Source: Brevibacillus laterosporus LMG 15441 (GTDB lineage Bacteria > Bacillota > Bacilli > Brevibacillales > Brevibacillaceae). From it: 64,000 bases of DNA. The position numbers and the translations under genes are program-made. The stretch covers positions 142,501 to 206,500 of the forward strand of contig NZ_CP007806.1 in assembly GCF_000219535.2 (NCBI RefSeq). Reading direction: 5' to 3'. The notes under the pieces are model-generated. The model ran no database searches and was not told the DNA's origin. It worked only from the letters and a program-made list of their open reading frames with translations. Below are positions 40,888 through 52,824 of this stretch, piece by piece (the first letter of the stretch is position 1; every line of letters starts with the position of its first letter).

Positions 40888-41511
40888 ATGCCAAAAGTAG
40901 CTCTTTATAACCAAACAGGTGCGCAAGTAGGCGACATCGAATTGGCTGAAGCTGTATTCGGTATCGAACCAAACAACGCTGTACTGTTTGATGCAATCGT
41001 TATGCAACAAGCTTCTCAACGCCAAGGTACTCACGATGTTAAAAATCGTTCTGAAGTACGTGGTGGTGGACGCAAACCATGGCGTCAAAAAGGTACTGGT
41101 CGTGCACGCCAAGGATCTATTCGCTCTCCTCAATGGAAAGGCGGCGGCGTAGTATTCGGACCTACACCTCGTAAATATGGATATAAGCTAAACCGTAAAG
41201 TTCGTCGTTTGGCTCTTAAATCCGCTCTATCTACAAAAGTACAAAACAATGAATTGTTGGTACTAGATGCATTGACTTTGTCTGCTCCTAAAACTAAGGA
41301 ATTTGCTGGTATTCTTTCTAGCTTGAAAGTTGATCGTAAAGTTCTTATCGTAACAGCAGACTTTGATCAAAACATCGCTCTTTCTTCTCGCAACATCCCA
41401 GGTGCTAAGTGCATTGATGCTGCTGGCGTTAACGTTCTTGACCTAGTTGCTCATGATAAAGTAATCGTAACTAAAGAAGCGGTTGCTAAAGTAGAGGAGG
41501 TGCTCGCATAA
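40888..41511 (+). CDS. rplD: 50S ribosomal protein L4
   Basis: A 207-aa protein with an extended loop lining the exit tunnel ([19 protein letters not shown] near 60-78), where macrolide-resistance changes occur. The tip is the normal form. In E. coli L4 represses the S10 operon by transcription and translation control. ATG 40888 follows AAAGGAGG. The stop overlaps the rplW start by one base (TAATG). Confidence 0.97.
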   Translation: MPKVALYNQTGAQVGDIELAEAVFGIEPNNAVLFDAIVMQQASQRQGTHDVKNRSEVRGGGRKPWRQKGTGRARQGSIRSPQWKGGGVVFGPTPRKYGYKLNRKVRRLALKSALSTKVQNNELLVLDALTLSAPKTKEFAGILSSLKVDRKVLIVTADFDQNIALSSRNIPGAKCIDAAGVNVLDLVAHDKVIVTKEAVAKVEEVLA

Positions 41512-41801
41512 TGAAGAGCCTTCATGATGTTATCAAGCGCCCTATCATTACTGAGCGCACCACCGATATGATGGCTGACAAGAAGTACGTTTTCGAAGTA
41601 CCTATGAAAGCCAACAAAACGGAAATCAAACAAGCTATTGAGAAAGTTTTCGGCGTAAAAGTTGAAGCAGTTAACACAATTCGCGTTGCTGCAAAACCTA
41701 AACGCTATGGTAAATATGCTGGATACACTTCTGAGTGGAAAAAAGCAATCGTTAAATTGACTGCTGATAGCAAAGAGCTAGAATTCTACGAAGGTATTTA
41801 A
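41511..41801 (+). CDS. rplW: 50S ribosomal protein L23
   Basis: A 96-aa protein at the tunnel exit that docks trigger factor and [23 protein letters not shown] at the start and [13 protein letters not shown] near 48-60 are typical. Its ATG overlaps the rplD stop, so translation is coupled. GGAGGTG lies inside rplD. Confidence 0.97.
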   Translation: MKSLHDVIKRPIITERTTDMMADKKYVFEVPMKANKTEIKQAIEKVFGVKVEAVNTIRVAAKPKRYGKYAGYTSEWKKAIVKLTADSKELEFYEGI

Positions 41802-41834
41802 GCTCGACGACTTTCTATAAGGAGGGAATAAGGA

Positions 41835-42665
41835 ATGGGTATCAAGAAGTTTAAACCGACTTCTCCGAGTCGTCGCCATATGACGGTTTCTACCTTCGAA
41901 GAGATCACAACCTCCACTCCGGAGAAATCTCTTCTACAACCGCTTAACAAAAAAGCTGGACGTAATAACCAAGGTAAGATTACTGTTCGTCATCAAGGTG
42001 GCGGCCATAAGCGTAAATATCGTGTTATCGATTTCAAACGTAACAAAGATGGTATCGTAGGTCGCGTAGCTACTATCGAATACGATCCAAACCGTTCTGC
42101 AAACATCGCGTTAATTAACTACGTTGATGGTGAAAAGCGTTACATCATCGCTCCACATGGTTTGAAAGTTGGAGATGAGATTGTATCTGGCGCAGATGCA
42201 GACATCAAAACAGGTAACTGCTTACCACTTGTAAACATTCCTGTTGGTACAACAATCCACAACATCGAGTTGAAACCAGGTAAAGGTGCTCAGTTGGTTC
42301 GTGCAGCTGGTACTTCTGCTCAATTGCTAGGTCGCGATGGCGAATTCGTAATCGTGCGTCTAGGTTCTGGTGAAACTCGCCGTATCCACAACGTATGCCG
42401 TGCTACTATCGGTCAAGTTGGTAACTTGGATCATGAGTTGATCAACATCGGTAAAGCTGGTCGTAAACGTTGGTTGGGCGTACGTCCTACTGTTCGCGGT
42501 AGCGTAATGAACCCTAACGATCACCCACACGGTGGTGGTGAAGGTCGCGCTCCTATCGGTCGTAAAGCACCAGTTACTCCTTGGGGTAAACCTGCATTGG
42601 GTCTTAAGACTCGTAAGAAGAAAAACAAGAACGATAAATACATTATCCGTCGCCGTAAGAAGTAA
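41835..42665 (+). CDS. rplB: 50S ribosomal protein L2
   Basis: A 276-aa primary 23S-binding protein needed for subunit association and peptidyl transfer. [20 protein letters not shown] near 40-60 and the conserved His region [15 protein letters not shown] near 224-238 are present. The tail is basic. ATG 41835 follows AAGGAGGGA. Confidence 0.98.
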   Translation: MGIKKFKPTSPSRRHMTVSTFEEITTSTPEKSLLQPLNKKAGRNNQGKITVRHQGGGHKRKYRVIDFKRNKDGIVGRVATIEYDPNRSANIALINYVDGEKRYIIAPHGLKVGDEIVSGADADIKTGNCLPLVNIPVGTTIHNIELKPGKGAQLVRAAGTSAQLLGRDGEFVIVRLGSGETRRIHNVCRATIGQVGNLDHELINIGKAGRKRWLGVRPTVRGSVMNPNDHPHGGGEGRAPIGRKAPVTPWGKPALGLKTRKKKNKNDKYIIRRRKK

Positions 42666-42718
42666 GATCGGATAATACAATAAACCGAACGCCTTTGGCG
42701 AAGGGAGGTTTCTGAACT

Positions 42719-43000
42719 ATGGGTCGTAGCTTGAAGAAAGGTCCTTTCGTGGACGACCACTTGATGAAAAAGGTTGATGCTTTGAACGAGAAAAACGAGA
42801 AGAAAGTTGTCAAAACTTGGTCTCGCCGTTCTACTATCTTCCCTGATTTTATCGGTCATACATTCGCTGTATACGATGGTCGTAAACATGTTCCTGTATA
42901 CGTGACTGAAGATATGGTCGGACACAAATTAGGTGAATTCGCACCTACTCGTACCTTCAGGGGTCACGTCGACAACGACAAAAAATCCAAGAAGCGCTAA
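42719..43000 (+). CDS. rpsS: 30S ribosomal protein S19
   Basis: A 93-aa 30S head protein contacting the A-site finger of 23S r[22 protein letters not shown] and [16 protein letters not shown] are family segments. ATG 42719 follows GGGAGG. Spacing to rplV is 30 bases. Confidence 0.97.
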   Translation: MGRSLKKGPFVDDHLMKKVDALNEKNEKKVVKTWSRRSTIFPDFIGHTFAVYDGRKHVPVYVTEDMVGHKLGEFAPTRTFRGHVDNDKKSKKR

Positions 43001-43030
43001 TTATTCTCTTCATAGAGGGGAGGTACAAAC

Positions 43031-43363
43031 ATGGAATCTAAAGCAGTTGCTCGTAATATTCGAATCGCGCCTCGTAAAGTGCGTCTAGTTATCGATCTAA
43101 TCAGAGGCAAGAAAATTGGAGAAGCTCTAGGTATTTTGAAACACACTCCTAAAGCAGGTTCTCCAGTAGTAGAGAAGCTTTTAAACTCTGCGATTGCTAA
43201 TGCTGAGCACAACCACAACATGGACGTTGAGAATCTTGTTGTGAGTCAAGTTTTCGTAGATCAAGGTCCTACCTTGAAACGATTCCGCCCACGTGCAATG
43301 GGTCGTGCTAGCCGTATTCATAAGCGCACTAGCCACATTACAGTGGTACTAAACGAAAAATAA
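43031..43363 (+). CDS. rplV: 50S ribosomal protein L22
   Basis: A 110-aa protein with a beta hairpin lining the exit tunnel; [19 protein letters not shown] near the C-terminus is that hairpin, where erythromycin-resistance deletions occur. It is intact here. The start [18 protein letters not shown] is typical. ATG 43031 follows GGGGAGG. Confidence 0.97.
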   Translation: MESKAVARNIRIAPRKVRLVIDLIRGKKIGEALGILKHTPKAGSPVVEKLLNSAIANAEHNHNMDVENLVVSQVFVDQGPTLKRFRPRAMGRASRIHKRTSHITVVLNEK

Positions 43364-43376
43364 GGAGGGAAATTGA

Positions 43377-44039
43377 GTGGGACAAAAGGTAAGTCCGGTC
43401 GGTCTGCGAGTTGGCGTAATTCGTGACTGGGAATCCAGATGGTATGCTGATAAGGACTTCGCAACTTTGTTGCATGAAGACCTTCACATTCGTAAATACA
43501 TCAAAGGTCGTCTTAAAGACGCTGCTGTATCTACAGTTGAAATCGAACGCGCTGCAAACCGCGTAAACGTAACAATTCACACTGCTAAGCCTGGTATGGT
43601 TATCGGTAAAGGTGGCTCTGAAGTTGAAACACTTCGTAAAGCTCTTTCCCAACTTACTAGCAAGCGTGTACACATCAATATCAATGAGATCAAGAAACCT
43701 GATCTTGACGCTACTCTAGTAGCTGAAAACATTGCTCGTCAATTAGAAAACCGTATTTCTTTCCGTCGTGCACAAAAGCAAACAATCACTCGTTCTTTGC
43801 GTGCAGGTGCGAAAGGTATCAAAACACTTGTTAGTGGTCGTCTAGGTGGAGCTGATATCGCTCGTTCTGAAGGTTACAGCGAAGGTACTGTACCTCTTCA
43901 TACATTGCGTGCTGACATCGACTATGGTACAGCTGAAGCTCACACTACTTATGGCCGCATCGGTGTAAAAGTATGGATCTACCGTGGTGAAGTTCTTCCA
44001 ACTAAGAAGAACGTTGCACGAGTGGAAGGAGGCAAGTAA
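43377..44039 (+). CDS. rpsC: 30S ribosomal protein S3
   Basis: A 220-aa protein with a KH domain ([14 protein letters not shown] near 64-77) at the mRNA entry channel, where it contributes to helicase activity. The C-terminal S3 domain includes [11 protein letters not shown]. Start GTG 43377 gives the expected MGQKVSP and follows AAGGAGGG. Confidence 0.97.
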   Translation: MGQKVSPVGLRVGVIRDWESRWYADKDFATLLHEDLHIRKYIKGRLKDAAVSTVEIERAANRVNVTIHTAKPGMVIGKGGSEVETLRKALSQLTSKRVHININEIKKPDLDATLVAENIARQLENRISFRRAQKQTITRSLRAGAKGIKTLVSGRLGGADIARSEGYSEGTVPLHTLRADIDYGTAEAHTTYGRIGVKVWIYRGEVLPTKKNVARVEGGK

Positions 44040-44041
44040 AC

Positions 44042-44476
44042 ATGTTGATGCCTAAACGCGTGAAGCATCGTAAACAACATCGTCCGAAGTTGTCCGGTAA
44101 CGCTAAAGGCGGTACAACTGTTGCTTTCGGTGAATATGGCCTCCAAGCTCTTGAACCAGCTTGGGTAACGAATCGTCAAATCGAGGCAGCACGTATTGCG
44201 ATGACACGTTATATCCGTCGTGGCGGTAAAGTTTGGATTAAAGTTTTCCCAGACAGACCGATTACACAAAAACCTCTAGAAGTCCGCATGGGTTCTGGTA
44301 AAGGTTCCGTTGAAAAATGGATTGCTGTAGTTAAACCAGGTAAAGTTATGTTTGAACTTGCTGGTGTATCTGAAGAAGTAGCGCGTGAAGCTATGCGTCT
44401 TGCTATGCACAAACTACCTGTTAAGTGTAAGTTTGTTAAGCGCGAAGAAGTGGGTGGTGACGCACATGAAGGCTAA
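44042..44476 (+). CDS. rplP: 50S ribosomal protein L16
   Basis: A 144-aa protein near the A site that helps place aminoacyl-t[20 protein letters not shown] and the loop [19 protein letters not shown] (near 82-100) are conserved. It starts two bases after rpsC and overlaps rpmC by 11, so translation of the three is tightly coupled. Confidence 0.97.
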   Translation: MLMPKRVKHRKQHRPKLSGNAKGGTTVAFGEYGLQALEPAWVTNRQIEAARIAMTRYIRRGGKVWIKVFPDRPITQKPLEVRMGSGKGSVEKWIAVVKPGKVMFELAGVSEEVAREAMRLAMHKLPVKCKFVKREEVGGDAHEG

Positions 44477-44663
44477 TGAATACCGCAATCTAACCACTGC
44501 CGAGATCGAACAAAACGTTTCTTCTTTGAAAGAAGAATTGTTCAACCTTCGTTTTCAATTAGCTACTGGCCAATTGGAAAACACGGCTCGTATTAAGCAA
44601 GTGCGTAAGGATATCGCATGCGCGAAAACTATCCTACGCCAACGTGAATTAGGAATCGGCTAA
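44466..44663 (+). CDS. rpmC: 50S ribosomal protein L29
   Basis: A 65-aa two-helix protein at the tunnel exit beside L23. [20 protein letters not shown] and [20 protein letters not shown] match the family. ATG 44466 lies inside the end of rplP with GTGGTG upstream. Longer in-frame starts would run far into rplP. Confidence 0.95.
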   Translation: MKANEYRNLTTAEIEQNVSSLKEELFNLRFQLATGQLENTARIKQVRKDIACAKTILRQRELGIG

Positions 44664-44685
44664 TATAAGGAAGGAGGTTCCAACG

Positions 44686-44952
44686 ATGACCGCACAACGC
44701 AATTTGCGTAGAACGCTGGTAGGTCGTGTAGTATCAGACAAAATGGATAAAACCGTTGTTGTTCTGGTTGAAACCTACAAAAAACATACGTTGTATGGTA
44801 AGCGTGTGAAGTACTCTAAAAAGTTCAAAGCACACGATGAAAACAATACAGCTAAAATCGGTGATATCGTAGAAATTATGGAAACTCGTCCGCTTTCTAA
44901 GGACAAGAGATTCCGTCTTGTAAAAGTAGTACAAGAAGCTGTCATTGTATAA
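44686..44952 (+). CDS. rpsQ: 30S ribosomal protein S17
   Basis: An 88-aa OB-fold protein binding the 5' domain of 16S r[23 protein letters not shown] and [20 protein letters not shown] are the signature segments. ATG 44686 follows AAGGAAGGAGG. Confidence 0.97.
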   Translation: MTAQRNLRRTLVGRVVSDKMDKTVVVLVETYKKHTLYGKRVKYSKKFKAHDENNTAKIGDIVEIMETRPLSKDKRFRLVKVVQEAVIV

Positions 44953-45011
44953 GATAGCTTACTATATGATAGACTCGGATAAAACATCACATCCGAAGGG
45001 AGTGACTCAGA

Positions 45012-45380
45012 ATGATCCAAACTCAATCCAGACTAGCAGTTGCTGACAACTCTGGTGCTAAAGAATTAATGTGCATTAAGGTTCTTGGTGGATCTGGCCG
45101 CAAGACTGCTAACGTAGGCGACATTATCGTTTGCTCTGTCAAAGCTGCTACACCCGGAGGAGTTGTCAAGAAAGGTCAAGTAGTTAAGGCTGTTATCGTT
45201 CGTACCGTTAGTGGTGTACGTCGTAACGATGGTTCTTACATCCGCTTCGACCAGAATGCAGCGGTAGTTATCAAAGATGATAACTCTCCACGTGGTACAC
45301 GTATCTTTGGACCGGTTGCTCGTGAGCTTCGTGAAAAAGATTTCATGAAGATCATCTCTCTGGCTCCTGAGGTTATCTAA
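45012..45380 (+). CDS. rplN: 50S ribosomal protein L14
   Basis: A 122-aa protein at the subunit interface and the target of the silencing factor Rsf[21 protein letters not shown] and [20 protein letters not shown] match the full family length. ATG 45012 follows AAGGGAGTGA. Confidence 0.98.
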   Translation: MIQTQSRLAVADNSGAKELMCIKVLGGSGRKTANVGDIIVCSVKAATPGGVVKKGQVVKAVIVRTVSGVRRNDGSYIRFDQNAAVVIKDDNSPRGTRIFGPVARELREKDFMKIISLAPEVI

Positions 45381-45428
45381 ATTAACGTAACAAATTTGTA
45401 TTTTGTTCGATAGGAGGTGCACCCAGCG

Positions 45429-45743
45429 ATGCACGTAAAAAAAGGCGATATGGTTATCGTTACTGCGGGCAAAGACAAAGGTAAAAAAGGTCAAGTATTG
45501 GCTGCTTTACCTAAAAAAGACCGTGTGTTGGTAGAAGGTATTAATCTTGTGAAGAAGCATGCTCGTCCTTCTCAAGCGAATCCTCAAGGCGGAATCGTAA
45601 CACAAGAAGCTGCTATCCACGTTTCTAATGTCTCTCTAATTGACCCTAAAACAGGAAAACCTACCCGCGTAGGTTACAAAGTATTAGAGAACGGTAAAAA
45701 AGTTCGGGTTGCGAAAAAATCTGGCGAAGTAATCGATAAGTAG
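45429..45743 (+). CDS. rplX: 50S ribosomal protein L24
   Basis: A 104-aa KOW-domain assembly initiator. [20 protein letters not shown] (2-21) is the KOW segment, and [20 protein letters not shown] follows. ATG 45429 is preferred with AGGAGGTG at 45412-45419; GTG 45417 overlaps that site. Confidence 0.96.
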   Translation: MHVKKGDMVIVTAGKDKGKKGQVLAALPKKDRVLVEGINLVKKHARPSQANPQGGIVTQEAAIHVSNVSLIDPKTGKPTRVGYKVLENGKKVRVAKKSGEVIDK

Positions 45744-45769
45744 TCAGGTCGGAAAGGAGGTTGTCTTAA

Positions 45770-46312
45770 ATGGCAGCAAGATTGAAAGATAAGTACTTGC
45801 AGGAAATCGTTCCTAGCTTGATGACTAAGTTTAACTACAAAACTGTCATGCAAGTTCCTAAAGTAGAGAAAATCGTAATCAACATTGGTGTTGGTGAAGC
45901 AGTTGCTAACGCAAAAGCTATCGATACAGCCATTGAAGATTTGCAATTAATCGCTGGTCAAAAACCAATTGTTACTCGTGCGAAGAAGTCTATCGCTGGT
46001 TTCAAATTGCGTGAAGGTATGCCAATCGGTGCGAAGGTAACACTTCGTGGTGAGCGTATGTACCAATTCCTCGATAAATTGATGAACGTATCTCTACCAC
46101 GTGTTCGTGACTTCCGTGGTATTTCATCCAAAGCTTTTGACGGTCGTGGAAACTATACTCTTGGTCTTAAAGAGCAATTGATTTTTCCAGAGATCGAATA
46201 CGATAAAATTGATAAGGTTCGCGGTATGGACATCGTAGTGGTAACATCTGCGAAAACTGACGAAGAAGCTCGTGAACTTCTAACTCAGATGGGTATGCCA
46301 TTCCGTAAATAA
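45770..46312 (+). CDS. rplE: 50S ribosomal protein L5
   Basis: A 180-aa protein that binds 5S rRNA and bridges to the 30S head. [20 protein letters not shown] and [20 protein letters not shown] are conserved. ATG 45770 follows AAAGGAGG. Length is normal. Confidence 0.98.
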   Translation: MAARLKDKYLQEIVPSLMTKFNYKTVMQVPKVEKIVINIGVGEAVANAKAIDTAIEDLQLIAGQKPIVTRAKKSIAGFKLREGMPIGAKVTLRGERMYQFLDKLMNVSLPRVRDFRGISSKAFDGRGNYTLGLKEQLIFPEIEYDKIDKVRGMDIVVVTSAKTDEEARELLTQMGMPFRK

Positions 46313-46324
46313 ACCCTATCGTAA

Positions 46325-46522
<198 letters not shown>

Positions 46523-46549
46523 TATAGACGGGAAGGAGGTTTTTCTCTC

Positions 46550-46948
46550 ATGGTAATGACTGATCCAGTTGCTGATATGCTAACTCGTGTCCGCAATGCG
46601 AACATGGTTCGTCACGAGAAAGTTGAAATTCCTGCATCTAACCTGAAGAAGGAAATTGCTCGTATTTTGAAAGAAGAGGGCTTTATCCGTGATGCGGAAT
46701 TTATTGAAGACAACAAGCAAGGAATCATTCGTTTGTTCCTTAAATACGGGGTTAACAACGAACGTGTAATCACTGGCCTAAAACGTATCAGTAAGCCAGG
46801 ACACCGTGTTTATGCTAACAACAATGAAATTCCTCGTGTATTAGGCGGACTAGGTGTCGCTTTGATCTCTACTTCCAAAGGTGTTTTGACTGACAAGCAA
46901 GCTCGTCAAGCGCATGTTGGTGGAGAAGTACTAGCTTATATTTGGTAA
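46550..46948 (+). CDS. rpsH: 30S ribosomal protein S8
   Basis: A 132-aa primary binder of the 16S central domain. [19 protein letters not shown] at the start and [14 protein letters not shown] near the end are typical. In E. coli S8 represses the spc operon at rplE; no equivalent site was identified here. ATG 46550 follows GGAAGGAGG. Confidence 0.98.
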   Translation: MVMTDPVADMLTRVRNANMVRHEKVEIPASNLKKEIARILKEEGFIRDAEFIEDNKQGIIRLFLKYGVNNERVITGLKRISKPGHRVYANNNEIPRVLGGLGVALISTSKGVLTDKQARQAHVGGEVLAYIW

Positions 46949-46978
46949 TCTTAGATTTACGCACAGGAGGTGCAAGTC

Positions 46979-47515
46979 ATGTCACGTGTCGGTAAAAAAC
47001 CGATTACGGTTCCTGCAGGCGTTACTTTAACTCTGAACGGTACAGAGTTGACAGTAAAAGGCCCTAAGGGTACTCTCGTTCGTAACTTTCATCCGGACAT
47101 CAAAATCAACATTTCTGAATCTGAAGTAAACGTTGAACGTCCGTCTGACAATAAACTTCATCGTTCTCTCCATGGTACTACTCGTGCCTTGGTTTCGAAC
47201 ATGGTTGTAGGTGTATCTGAAGGTTTCACTCGTACACTTGAACTAGTAGGTGTAGGTTATCGTGGAGCTAAGTCTGCTAACGGTGTAACTCTTTCTTTAG
47301 GTTTCTCTCACCCAGTTGAGGTAACTCCTGAAAAAGGAATCGAATTAGAATTAACTAACCAAACAACACTTGTTGTTAAAGGTATCGATAAAGAGCGTGT
47401 AGGCCAAGTGGCTGCTGAAATCCGTTCTCTACGTAAACCTGAGCCTTACAAAGGTAAAGGTATTCGTTACAGCAATGAAGTTGTTCGTCGTAAAGAAGGT
47501 AAAAAAGGTAAATAA
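46979..47515 (+). CDS. rplF: 50S ribosomal protein L6
   Basis: A 178-aa two-domain protein near the sarcin-ricin loop. [19 protein letters not shown] starts it, and [20 protein letters not shown] is the conserved C-terminal signature. ATG 46979 follows CAGGAGG; GTG 46970 is within the site. Confidence 0.97.
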   Translation: MSRVGKKPITVPAGVTLTLNGTELTVKGPKGTLVRNFHPDIKINISESEVNVERPSDNKLHRSLHGTTRALVSNMVVGVSEGFTRTLELVGVGYRGAKSANGVTLSLGFSHPVEVTPEKGIELELTNQTTLVVKGIDKERVGQVAAEIRSLRKPEPYKGKGIRYSNEVVRRKEGKKGK

Positions 47516-47548
47516 GCCGCATAGTTTCATCAGAAAGGAGGCCGCTTA

Positions 47549-47911
47549 ATGTTTACGAAAAACGATAAAAACAAAGCACGGAAAAAACGTCAACTGCGTA
47601 TTCGTAAGCGTGTAATGGGTTCTGCTGCTCGTCCACGTTTGAACGTTTTCCGTTCTTCTAAGCATATCTATGCTCAGTTAATCGATGATGTAGCAGGTAC
47701 AACTCTTGCAGCTGCATCTTCACTTGATAAAGAGCTTAACTTAAATAACGGTTCTAATACCGAAGCAGCAACTGCTGTTGGTAACTTGATCGCAGCACGC
47801 GCTCAAGAAAAAGGTCTCACTGAAATCGTCTTTGACCGTGGTGGTTACTTGTACCATGGACGTGTTAAAGCACTAGCTGATGCAGCACGTGAAGCTGGTC
47901 TGCAATTCTAG
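47549..47911 (+). CDS. rplR: 50S ribosomal protein L18
   Basis: A 120-aa 5S rRNA-binding protein. [20 protein letters not shown] and [20 protein letters not shown] are the family signatures. The basic N-terminal arm is present. ATG 47549 follows AAAGGAGG. Confidence 0.97.
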   Translation: MFTKNDKNKARKKRQLRIRKRVMGSAARPRLNVFRSSKHIYAQLIDDVAGTTLAAASSLDKELNLNNGSNTEAATAVGNLIAARAQEKGLTEIVFDRGGYLYHGRVKALADAAREAGLQF

Positions 47912-47940
47912 GAGACAATAAGATACAAGGAGGGAAAAGA

Positions 47941-48438
47941 ATGCGTATCGACGCTAGCAAATTAGAGCTAGAAGAAAGAGTCGTCGCTGTTAACCGCGTA
48001 GCGAAAGTGGTTAAGGGTGGTCGTCGCTTCAGCTTTAGCGCACTAGTAGTAGTAGGCGATAAGAACGGCCATGTTGGCTCTGGTATGGGTAAAGCCCAAG
48101 AAGTACCAGACGCTATTCGTAAAGCAATTGATGACGCGAAGAAAAACATGATTCGCGTACCTTTAAAAGGAACTACCATCCCTCACGAAGTTTTGTGCCA
48201 TTTCGGTTCTGGCCGCGTATTGATCAAGCCAGCTTCTGAAGGTACAGGAGTTATCGCGGGTGGCCCAGTTCGTGCGGTACTTGAACTTGCAGGTGTAGGT
48301 GACGTGTTGAGTAAATCTTTGGGTTCTAACAACCCAATCAACATGGTTAGCGCTACTCTTGAAGGTCTTAGCCGTCTGAAAACTGCTGAGGACGTAGCTA
48401 AACTTCGCGGAAAAACTGTCGCAGAACTTTTAGGATAG
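47941..48438 (+). CDS. rpsE: 30S ribosomal protein S5
   Basis: A 165-aa protein at the mRNA entry and decoding fidelity region. The N-terminal double-stranded RNA-binding-like domain has [20 protein letters not shown] (near 20-39), with the spectinomycin loop in its normal form. [17 protein letters not shown] lies in the C-terminal domain. ATG 47941 follows AAGGAGGG. Confidence 0.98.
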   Translation: MRIDASKLELEERVVAVNRVAKVVKGGRRFSFSALVVVGDKNGHVGSGMGKAQEVPDAIRKAIDDAKKNMIRVPLKGTTIPHEVLCHFGSGRVLIKPASEGTGVIAGGPVRAVLELAGVGDVLSKSLGSNNPINMVSATLEGLSRLKTAEDVAKLRGKTVAELLG

Positions 48439-48454
48439 AAGGAGGGAAAGGGAC

Positions 48455-48643
48455 ATGGCGAAATCATTACAAATCACGCTAAAACGTAGCCTAATCGGTC
48501 GTCCGGCTGACCAGAAGGAAACGGTGAAAGCCCTTGGCCTTCGCAAAATCCATCAAACAGTAGAAAAACAAGACAACGTAGCAATGCGTGGTATGATTTT
48601 CAAAGTTAAACATCTTGTAGATGTAAAGGAAATCGGAGAATAA
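48455..48643 (+). CDS. rpmD: 50S ribosomal protein L30
   Basis: A 62-aa small protein of the large subunit. [20 protein letters not shown] and the ending [10 protein letters not shown] are typical. Start ATG 48455 follows GAAGGAGGGA. It is absent from some bacteria and plastids but kept here. Confidence 0.96.
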   Translation: MAKSLQITLKRSLIGRPADQKETVKALGLRKIHQTVEKQDNVAMRGMIFKVKHLVDVKEIGE

Positions 48644-48674
48644 GCTACAGATTGATAGTGAGGAGGTGCAACCT

Positions 48675-49115
48675 ATGAAATTGCATGAACTTAAACCAGC
48701 AGAAGGTTCCCGTCATGAGCGTAAACGTCTAGGACGTGGTATCGGAAGCGGAACTGGTAAAACAGCTGGTAAAGGTCACAAAGGTCAAAATGCTCGTTCT
48801 GGTGGTGGCGTACGCCCAGGATTTGAGGGTGGTCAAAACCCACTATTCCGTCGTTTACCTAAACGTGGCTTCCACAACATCAACCGCAAAGAGTTTGCAA
48901 TCGTATCTCTAGATGCATTGAACCGCTTTGCTGAAGGTACAGTGGTTACACCTGAGTTGCTTAAAGAAACAGGAGTTATCAGTGCTCTTCGTGATGGCGT
49001 GAAAGTTTTGGCTAACGGTGAATTAACAGTGAAGCTAACAGTAAAAGCTCACAAATTCTCTGGTGCTGCTGCTGAAAAGATTGCTCAAGTCGGTGGAACC
49101 ACTGAGGTGATCTAA
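48675..49115 (+). CDS. rplO: 50S ribosomal protein L15
   Basis: A 146-aa late assembly protein with a long glycine- and arginine-rich N-terminal extension ([20 protein letters not shown] near 14-33) and a C-terminal globular domain. ATG 48675 follows GAGGAGGTG; GTG 48666 is part of the site. The stop overlaps the secY start as TAATG. Confidence 0.97.
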   Translation: MKLHELKPAEGSRHERKRLGRGIGSGTGKTAGKGHKGQNARSGGGVRPGFEGGQNPLFRRLPKRGFHNINRKEFAIVSLDALNRFAEGTVVTPELLKETGVISALRDGVKVLANGELTVKLTVKAHKFSGAAAEKIAQVGGTTEVI

Positions 49116-50410
49116 TGTTAGGATCTTTTTCTAACATCTTTAAGATAGGCGACCTGCGTCGAAAGGTGTTTTTCACTCTTTTGATGCTTGTCGTCTTCCG
49201 AATTGGAACCCACGTTCCTGTGCCTAACATCAATGTTGATTTACTTCAAGGTAATACCAACAATTTTGTAGGTCTTCTGGATACATTCTCTGGTGGTGCA
49301 TTGAAAAAATTCTCTATCTTCGCGATGGGAATTATGCCATACATCACTGCTTCGATCATTATGCAGCTTCTTTCCATGGATGTGGTTCCGAAGTTTACGC
49401 AATGGTCGAAGGAAGGAGAAGTGGGACGTCGCAAAATTGCGCAGGTAACACGCTACGGTACGATTGTTCTTGGATTTATCCAATCACTTGGTATGACCTA
49501 TGGTTTTAACCGAATGATGAACGGATTAGTTACTGATACATCTTGGAGCAGCTTTTTGTTAATTGCTTTGACTCTAACAGCAGGAACTGCTTTTTTGCTG
49601 TGGTTAGGTGAGCAAATTACCGAAAAGGGCATTGGTAATGGTATTTCCATTATCATCATGGCGGGTATCGTCGCCAATATACCTGGTGGGATTCATACGA
49701 TCTATGAGATGCAGTTTAACAATCCCAACTCGCAAGTTTTCTTTGGAGTTATTAAAATCTTGCTGATTCTACTTGCAGTTCTATTACTGATTGTAGGGAT
49801 TATCTACATGCAACAAGGCTTGCGTAAGATTCCTGTTCAGTATGCGAAACGTGTTGTAGGACGCAAGATGTATGGTGGACAGTCTTCTCATATTCCACTA
49901 AAAGTCAACTCAGCAGGGGTTATTCCGGTAATCTTCGCTGTGTCGCTAGTAGTGTTCCCGTCAACAATCGCTAGTTTCTGGGTTAAACCAACTGGTGAAG
50001 GAATTGCTAACTGGATTTATAACAACTTCCAAGTTAGCGCTCCGCTTGGTATGACGCTCTATGCGGTGTTAATCATTGGCTTTACGTTCTTCTATACATT
50101 TGTTCAGATGAATCCTGCTCAAATGGCAGAAAATATGAGAAAGAATGGCGGTTACATTCCTGGAATTCGCCCTGGTACTAACACCGAGGTATATATTACT
50201 CGTACATTAACTCGCCTAACGTTCGCCGGTGCTATATTCCTGACTATCATCTCACTATTGCCTTTCGCTTTTAGTAAGATGTTTGGATTACCTAACACGA
50301 TTTATATCGGTGGTACTTCCATCTTGATTATGATTGGGGTTGTTCTCGACACCATGAAACAAATCGAGAGCCAGCTTATACAGCGTCATTACAAAGGCTT
50401 CATTAAATAA
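49115..50410 (+). CDS. secY: SecY, preprotein translocase channel subunit
   Basis: A 431-aa membrane protein with ten predicted transmembrane helices. RIGTHVPVPNINVDL is the periplasmic side start, YITASIIMQLL the second helix region, and GEQITEKGIGNGIS the cytosolic loop. With SecE it forms the export channel driven by SecA or the ribosome. It overlaps rplO by one base, coupling channel supply to ribosome synthesis. Confidence 0.97.
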   Translation: MLGSFSNIFKIGDLRRKVFFTLLMLVVFRIGTHVPVPNINVDLLQGNTNNFVGLLDTFSGGALKKFSIFAMGIMPYITASIIMQLLSMDVVPKFTQWSKEGEVGRRKIAQVTRYGTIVLGFIQSLGMTYGFNRMMNGLVTDTSWSSFLLIALTLTAGTAFLLWLGEQITEKGIGNGISIIIMAGIVANIPGGIHTIYEMQFNNPNSQVFFGVIKILLILLAVLLLIVGIIYMQQGLRKIPVQYAKRVVGRKMYGGQSSHIPLKVNSAGVIPVIFAVSLVVFPSTIASFWVKPTGEGIANWIYNNFQVSAPLGMTLYAVLIIGFTFFYTFVQMNPAQMAENMRKNGGYIPGIRPGTNTEVYITRTLTRLTFAGAIFLTIISLLPFAFSKMFGLPNTIYIGGTSILIMIGVVLDTMKQIESQLIQRHYKGFIK

Positions 50411-50422
50411 CGAGTATAATAA

Positions 50423-51163
<741 letters not shown>

Positions 51164-51169
51164 GCGATA

Positions 51170-51916
51170 ATGATTAATATAAAGTCTAAAGCTGAACTTG
51201 AGATAATGAGGGAAGCTGGCCGAATTGTCGCTTTAACTCATCAACAACTGGCAAACTTCATAAAGCCGGGTGTTACTACAAAGGAACTTGATGAGCTGGC
51301 CGAAACTTTTATTCGCAGTCATAATGCGATTCCGTCGTTTAAGGGCTACGGTGGGTTTACAGGCAGTATCTGTGCCTCAGTCAATGAGGAACTCGTACAT
51401 GGAATTCCAGGAAAACGGGCATTGCAAGAAGGAGATATCATCAGCATAGATATTGGTGCTAAGTTCCAAGGTTATCATGGTGACTCAGCCTGGACCTATG
51501 CTGTTGGTAACATCTCTGTGGATGATCAGCGTCTGATGCAAGTCACGGAAGAGTCCTTATATAAAGGTTTAGCGAAAGCAATTCCTGATGGACGCCTTTC
51601 TGATATCTCTCATGAGATTCAACTACATGCGGAAGCTGCTGGTTATTCAATTGTCCGCGAGTACGTGGGACATGGAATCGGTCAAAGTTTGCATGAAGAT
51701 CCACAAATTCCTAATTATGGTTCTCCTAACAGAGGGCCAAGATTAAAGCCAGGAATGGTTTTAGCAATCGAGCCGATGGTGAATGCTGGCGAGCGTTATG
51801 TCCGCACATTGGAGGACAATTGGACGGTCGTAACAGTGGATGGGAAAAAGTGTGCGCACTATGAACACACCATCGCGATTACGGAAGATGGCTATGAGAT
51901 CTTGACTAGACCCTAA
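51170..51916 (+). CDS. map: Methionine aminopeptidase type I
   Basis: A 248-aa metalloenzyme that removes N-terminal Met from new proteins. Metal ligands are in [20 protein letters not shown] (Asp pair), [18 protein letters not shown] (His), and the Glu residues of AIEPM and EHTIAI. No N-terminal SH3-binding extension is present. The start lies 6 bases after the adk stop. A 136-base gap follows before infA, where Bacillus usually has a small KOW gene. Confidence 0.96.
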   Translation: MINIKSKAELEIMREAGRIVALTHQQLANFIKPGVTTKELDELAETFIRSHNAIPSFKGYGGFTGSICASVNEELVHGIPGKRALQEGDIISIDIGAKFQGYHGDSAWTYAVGNISVDDQRLMQVTEESLYKGLAKAIPDGRLSDISHEIQLHAEAAGYSIVREYVGHGIGQSLHEDPQIPNYGSPNRGPRLKPGMVLAIEPMVNAGERYVRTLEDNWTVVTVDGKKCAHYEHTIAITEDGYEILTRP

Positions 51917-52052
51917 ACGAAGGTGAACTGGAAGATTGTCGTTCAACGTGTTGACGATAAGTTTGTTCAAGTAGCCGAGAAGTTTCTCGAGGCATTATGA
52001 TGATGCCAAACTCATGGTCTGACTGTATAAACAGTTGAAAGGAGACTAGCCA

Positions 52053-52271
52053 ATGGCCAAAGACGACGTAATTGAAGTAGAAGGTACCGTCATCGAACCA
52101 TTGCCAAATGCAATGTTCCGTGTTGAGCTGGAAAATGGACATAAAGTATTGGCACATGTATCTGGAAAAATTCGAATGCACTTCATTCGTATTCTTCCTG
52201 GAGACAAGGTAACTGTCGAACTATCGCCTTACGATTTAACTCGCGGGCGTATTACGTACCGTTACAAATAA
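52053..52271 (+). CDS. infA: Translation initiation factor IF-1
   Basis: A 72-aa OB-fold protein that occupies the A site during initiation. [20 protein letters not shown] and [20 protein letters not shown] are canonical. ATG 52053 follows GAAAGGAGA. Length is exactly that of the family. Confidence 0.98.
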   Translation: MAKDDVIEVEGTVIEPLPNAMFRVELENGHKVLAHVSGKIRMHFIRILPGDKVTVELSPYDLTRGRITYRYK

Positions 52272-52284
52272 TTTTAACCCCTAG

Positions 52285-52416
<132 letters not shown>

Positions 52417-52439
52417 ATTTAAGGAGGTGCTTTAGAAGA

Positions 52440-52808
52440 ATGGCACGTATTGCAGGCGTCGACTTGCCTCGTGAAAAACGAGTGGAAATCGCACTTACCT
52501 ATATCTTCGGTATCGGTCGCTCTACTTCCAAACGCATTCTTGCGGAAGCTGGCGTAGATGCTAATGCTCGTGTTCGTGATTTGACTGAAGATGAAGTTAA
52601 CAAACTTCGTGAATTCATCGACAAGAACATCAAAGTTGAGGGGGACCTTCGTCGTGAAATCTCTCTTAACATTAAACGCTTGATGGAAATTGGTTGCTTC
52701 CGTGGTATCCGCCATCGTCGTGGTTTACCAGTTCGTGGTCAACGTTCTAAAACAAATGCTCGTACACGTAAAGGTCCTCGTCGTACAGTAGCGAACAAGA
52801 AGAAGTAA
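52440..52808 (+). CDS. rpsM: 30S ribosomal protein S13
   Basis: A 122-aa head protein that contacts P-site tRNA and L5. [20 protein letters not shown] and [20 protein letters not shown] are the conserved parts, with a helix-two-turns-helix in the N-terminal half. ATG 52440 follows AAGGAGG. Confidence 0.98.
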   Translation: MARIAGVDLPREKRVEIALTYIFGIGRSTSKRILAEAGVDANARVRDLTEDEVNKLREFIDKNIKVEGDLRREISLNIKRLMEIGCFRGIRHRRGLPVRGQRSKTNARTRKGPRRTVANKKK

Positions 52809-52824
52809 AGGAGGGTAAATTAAC

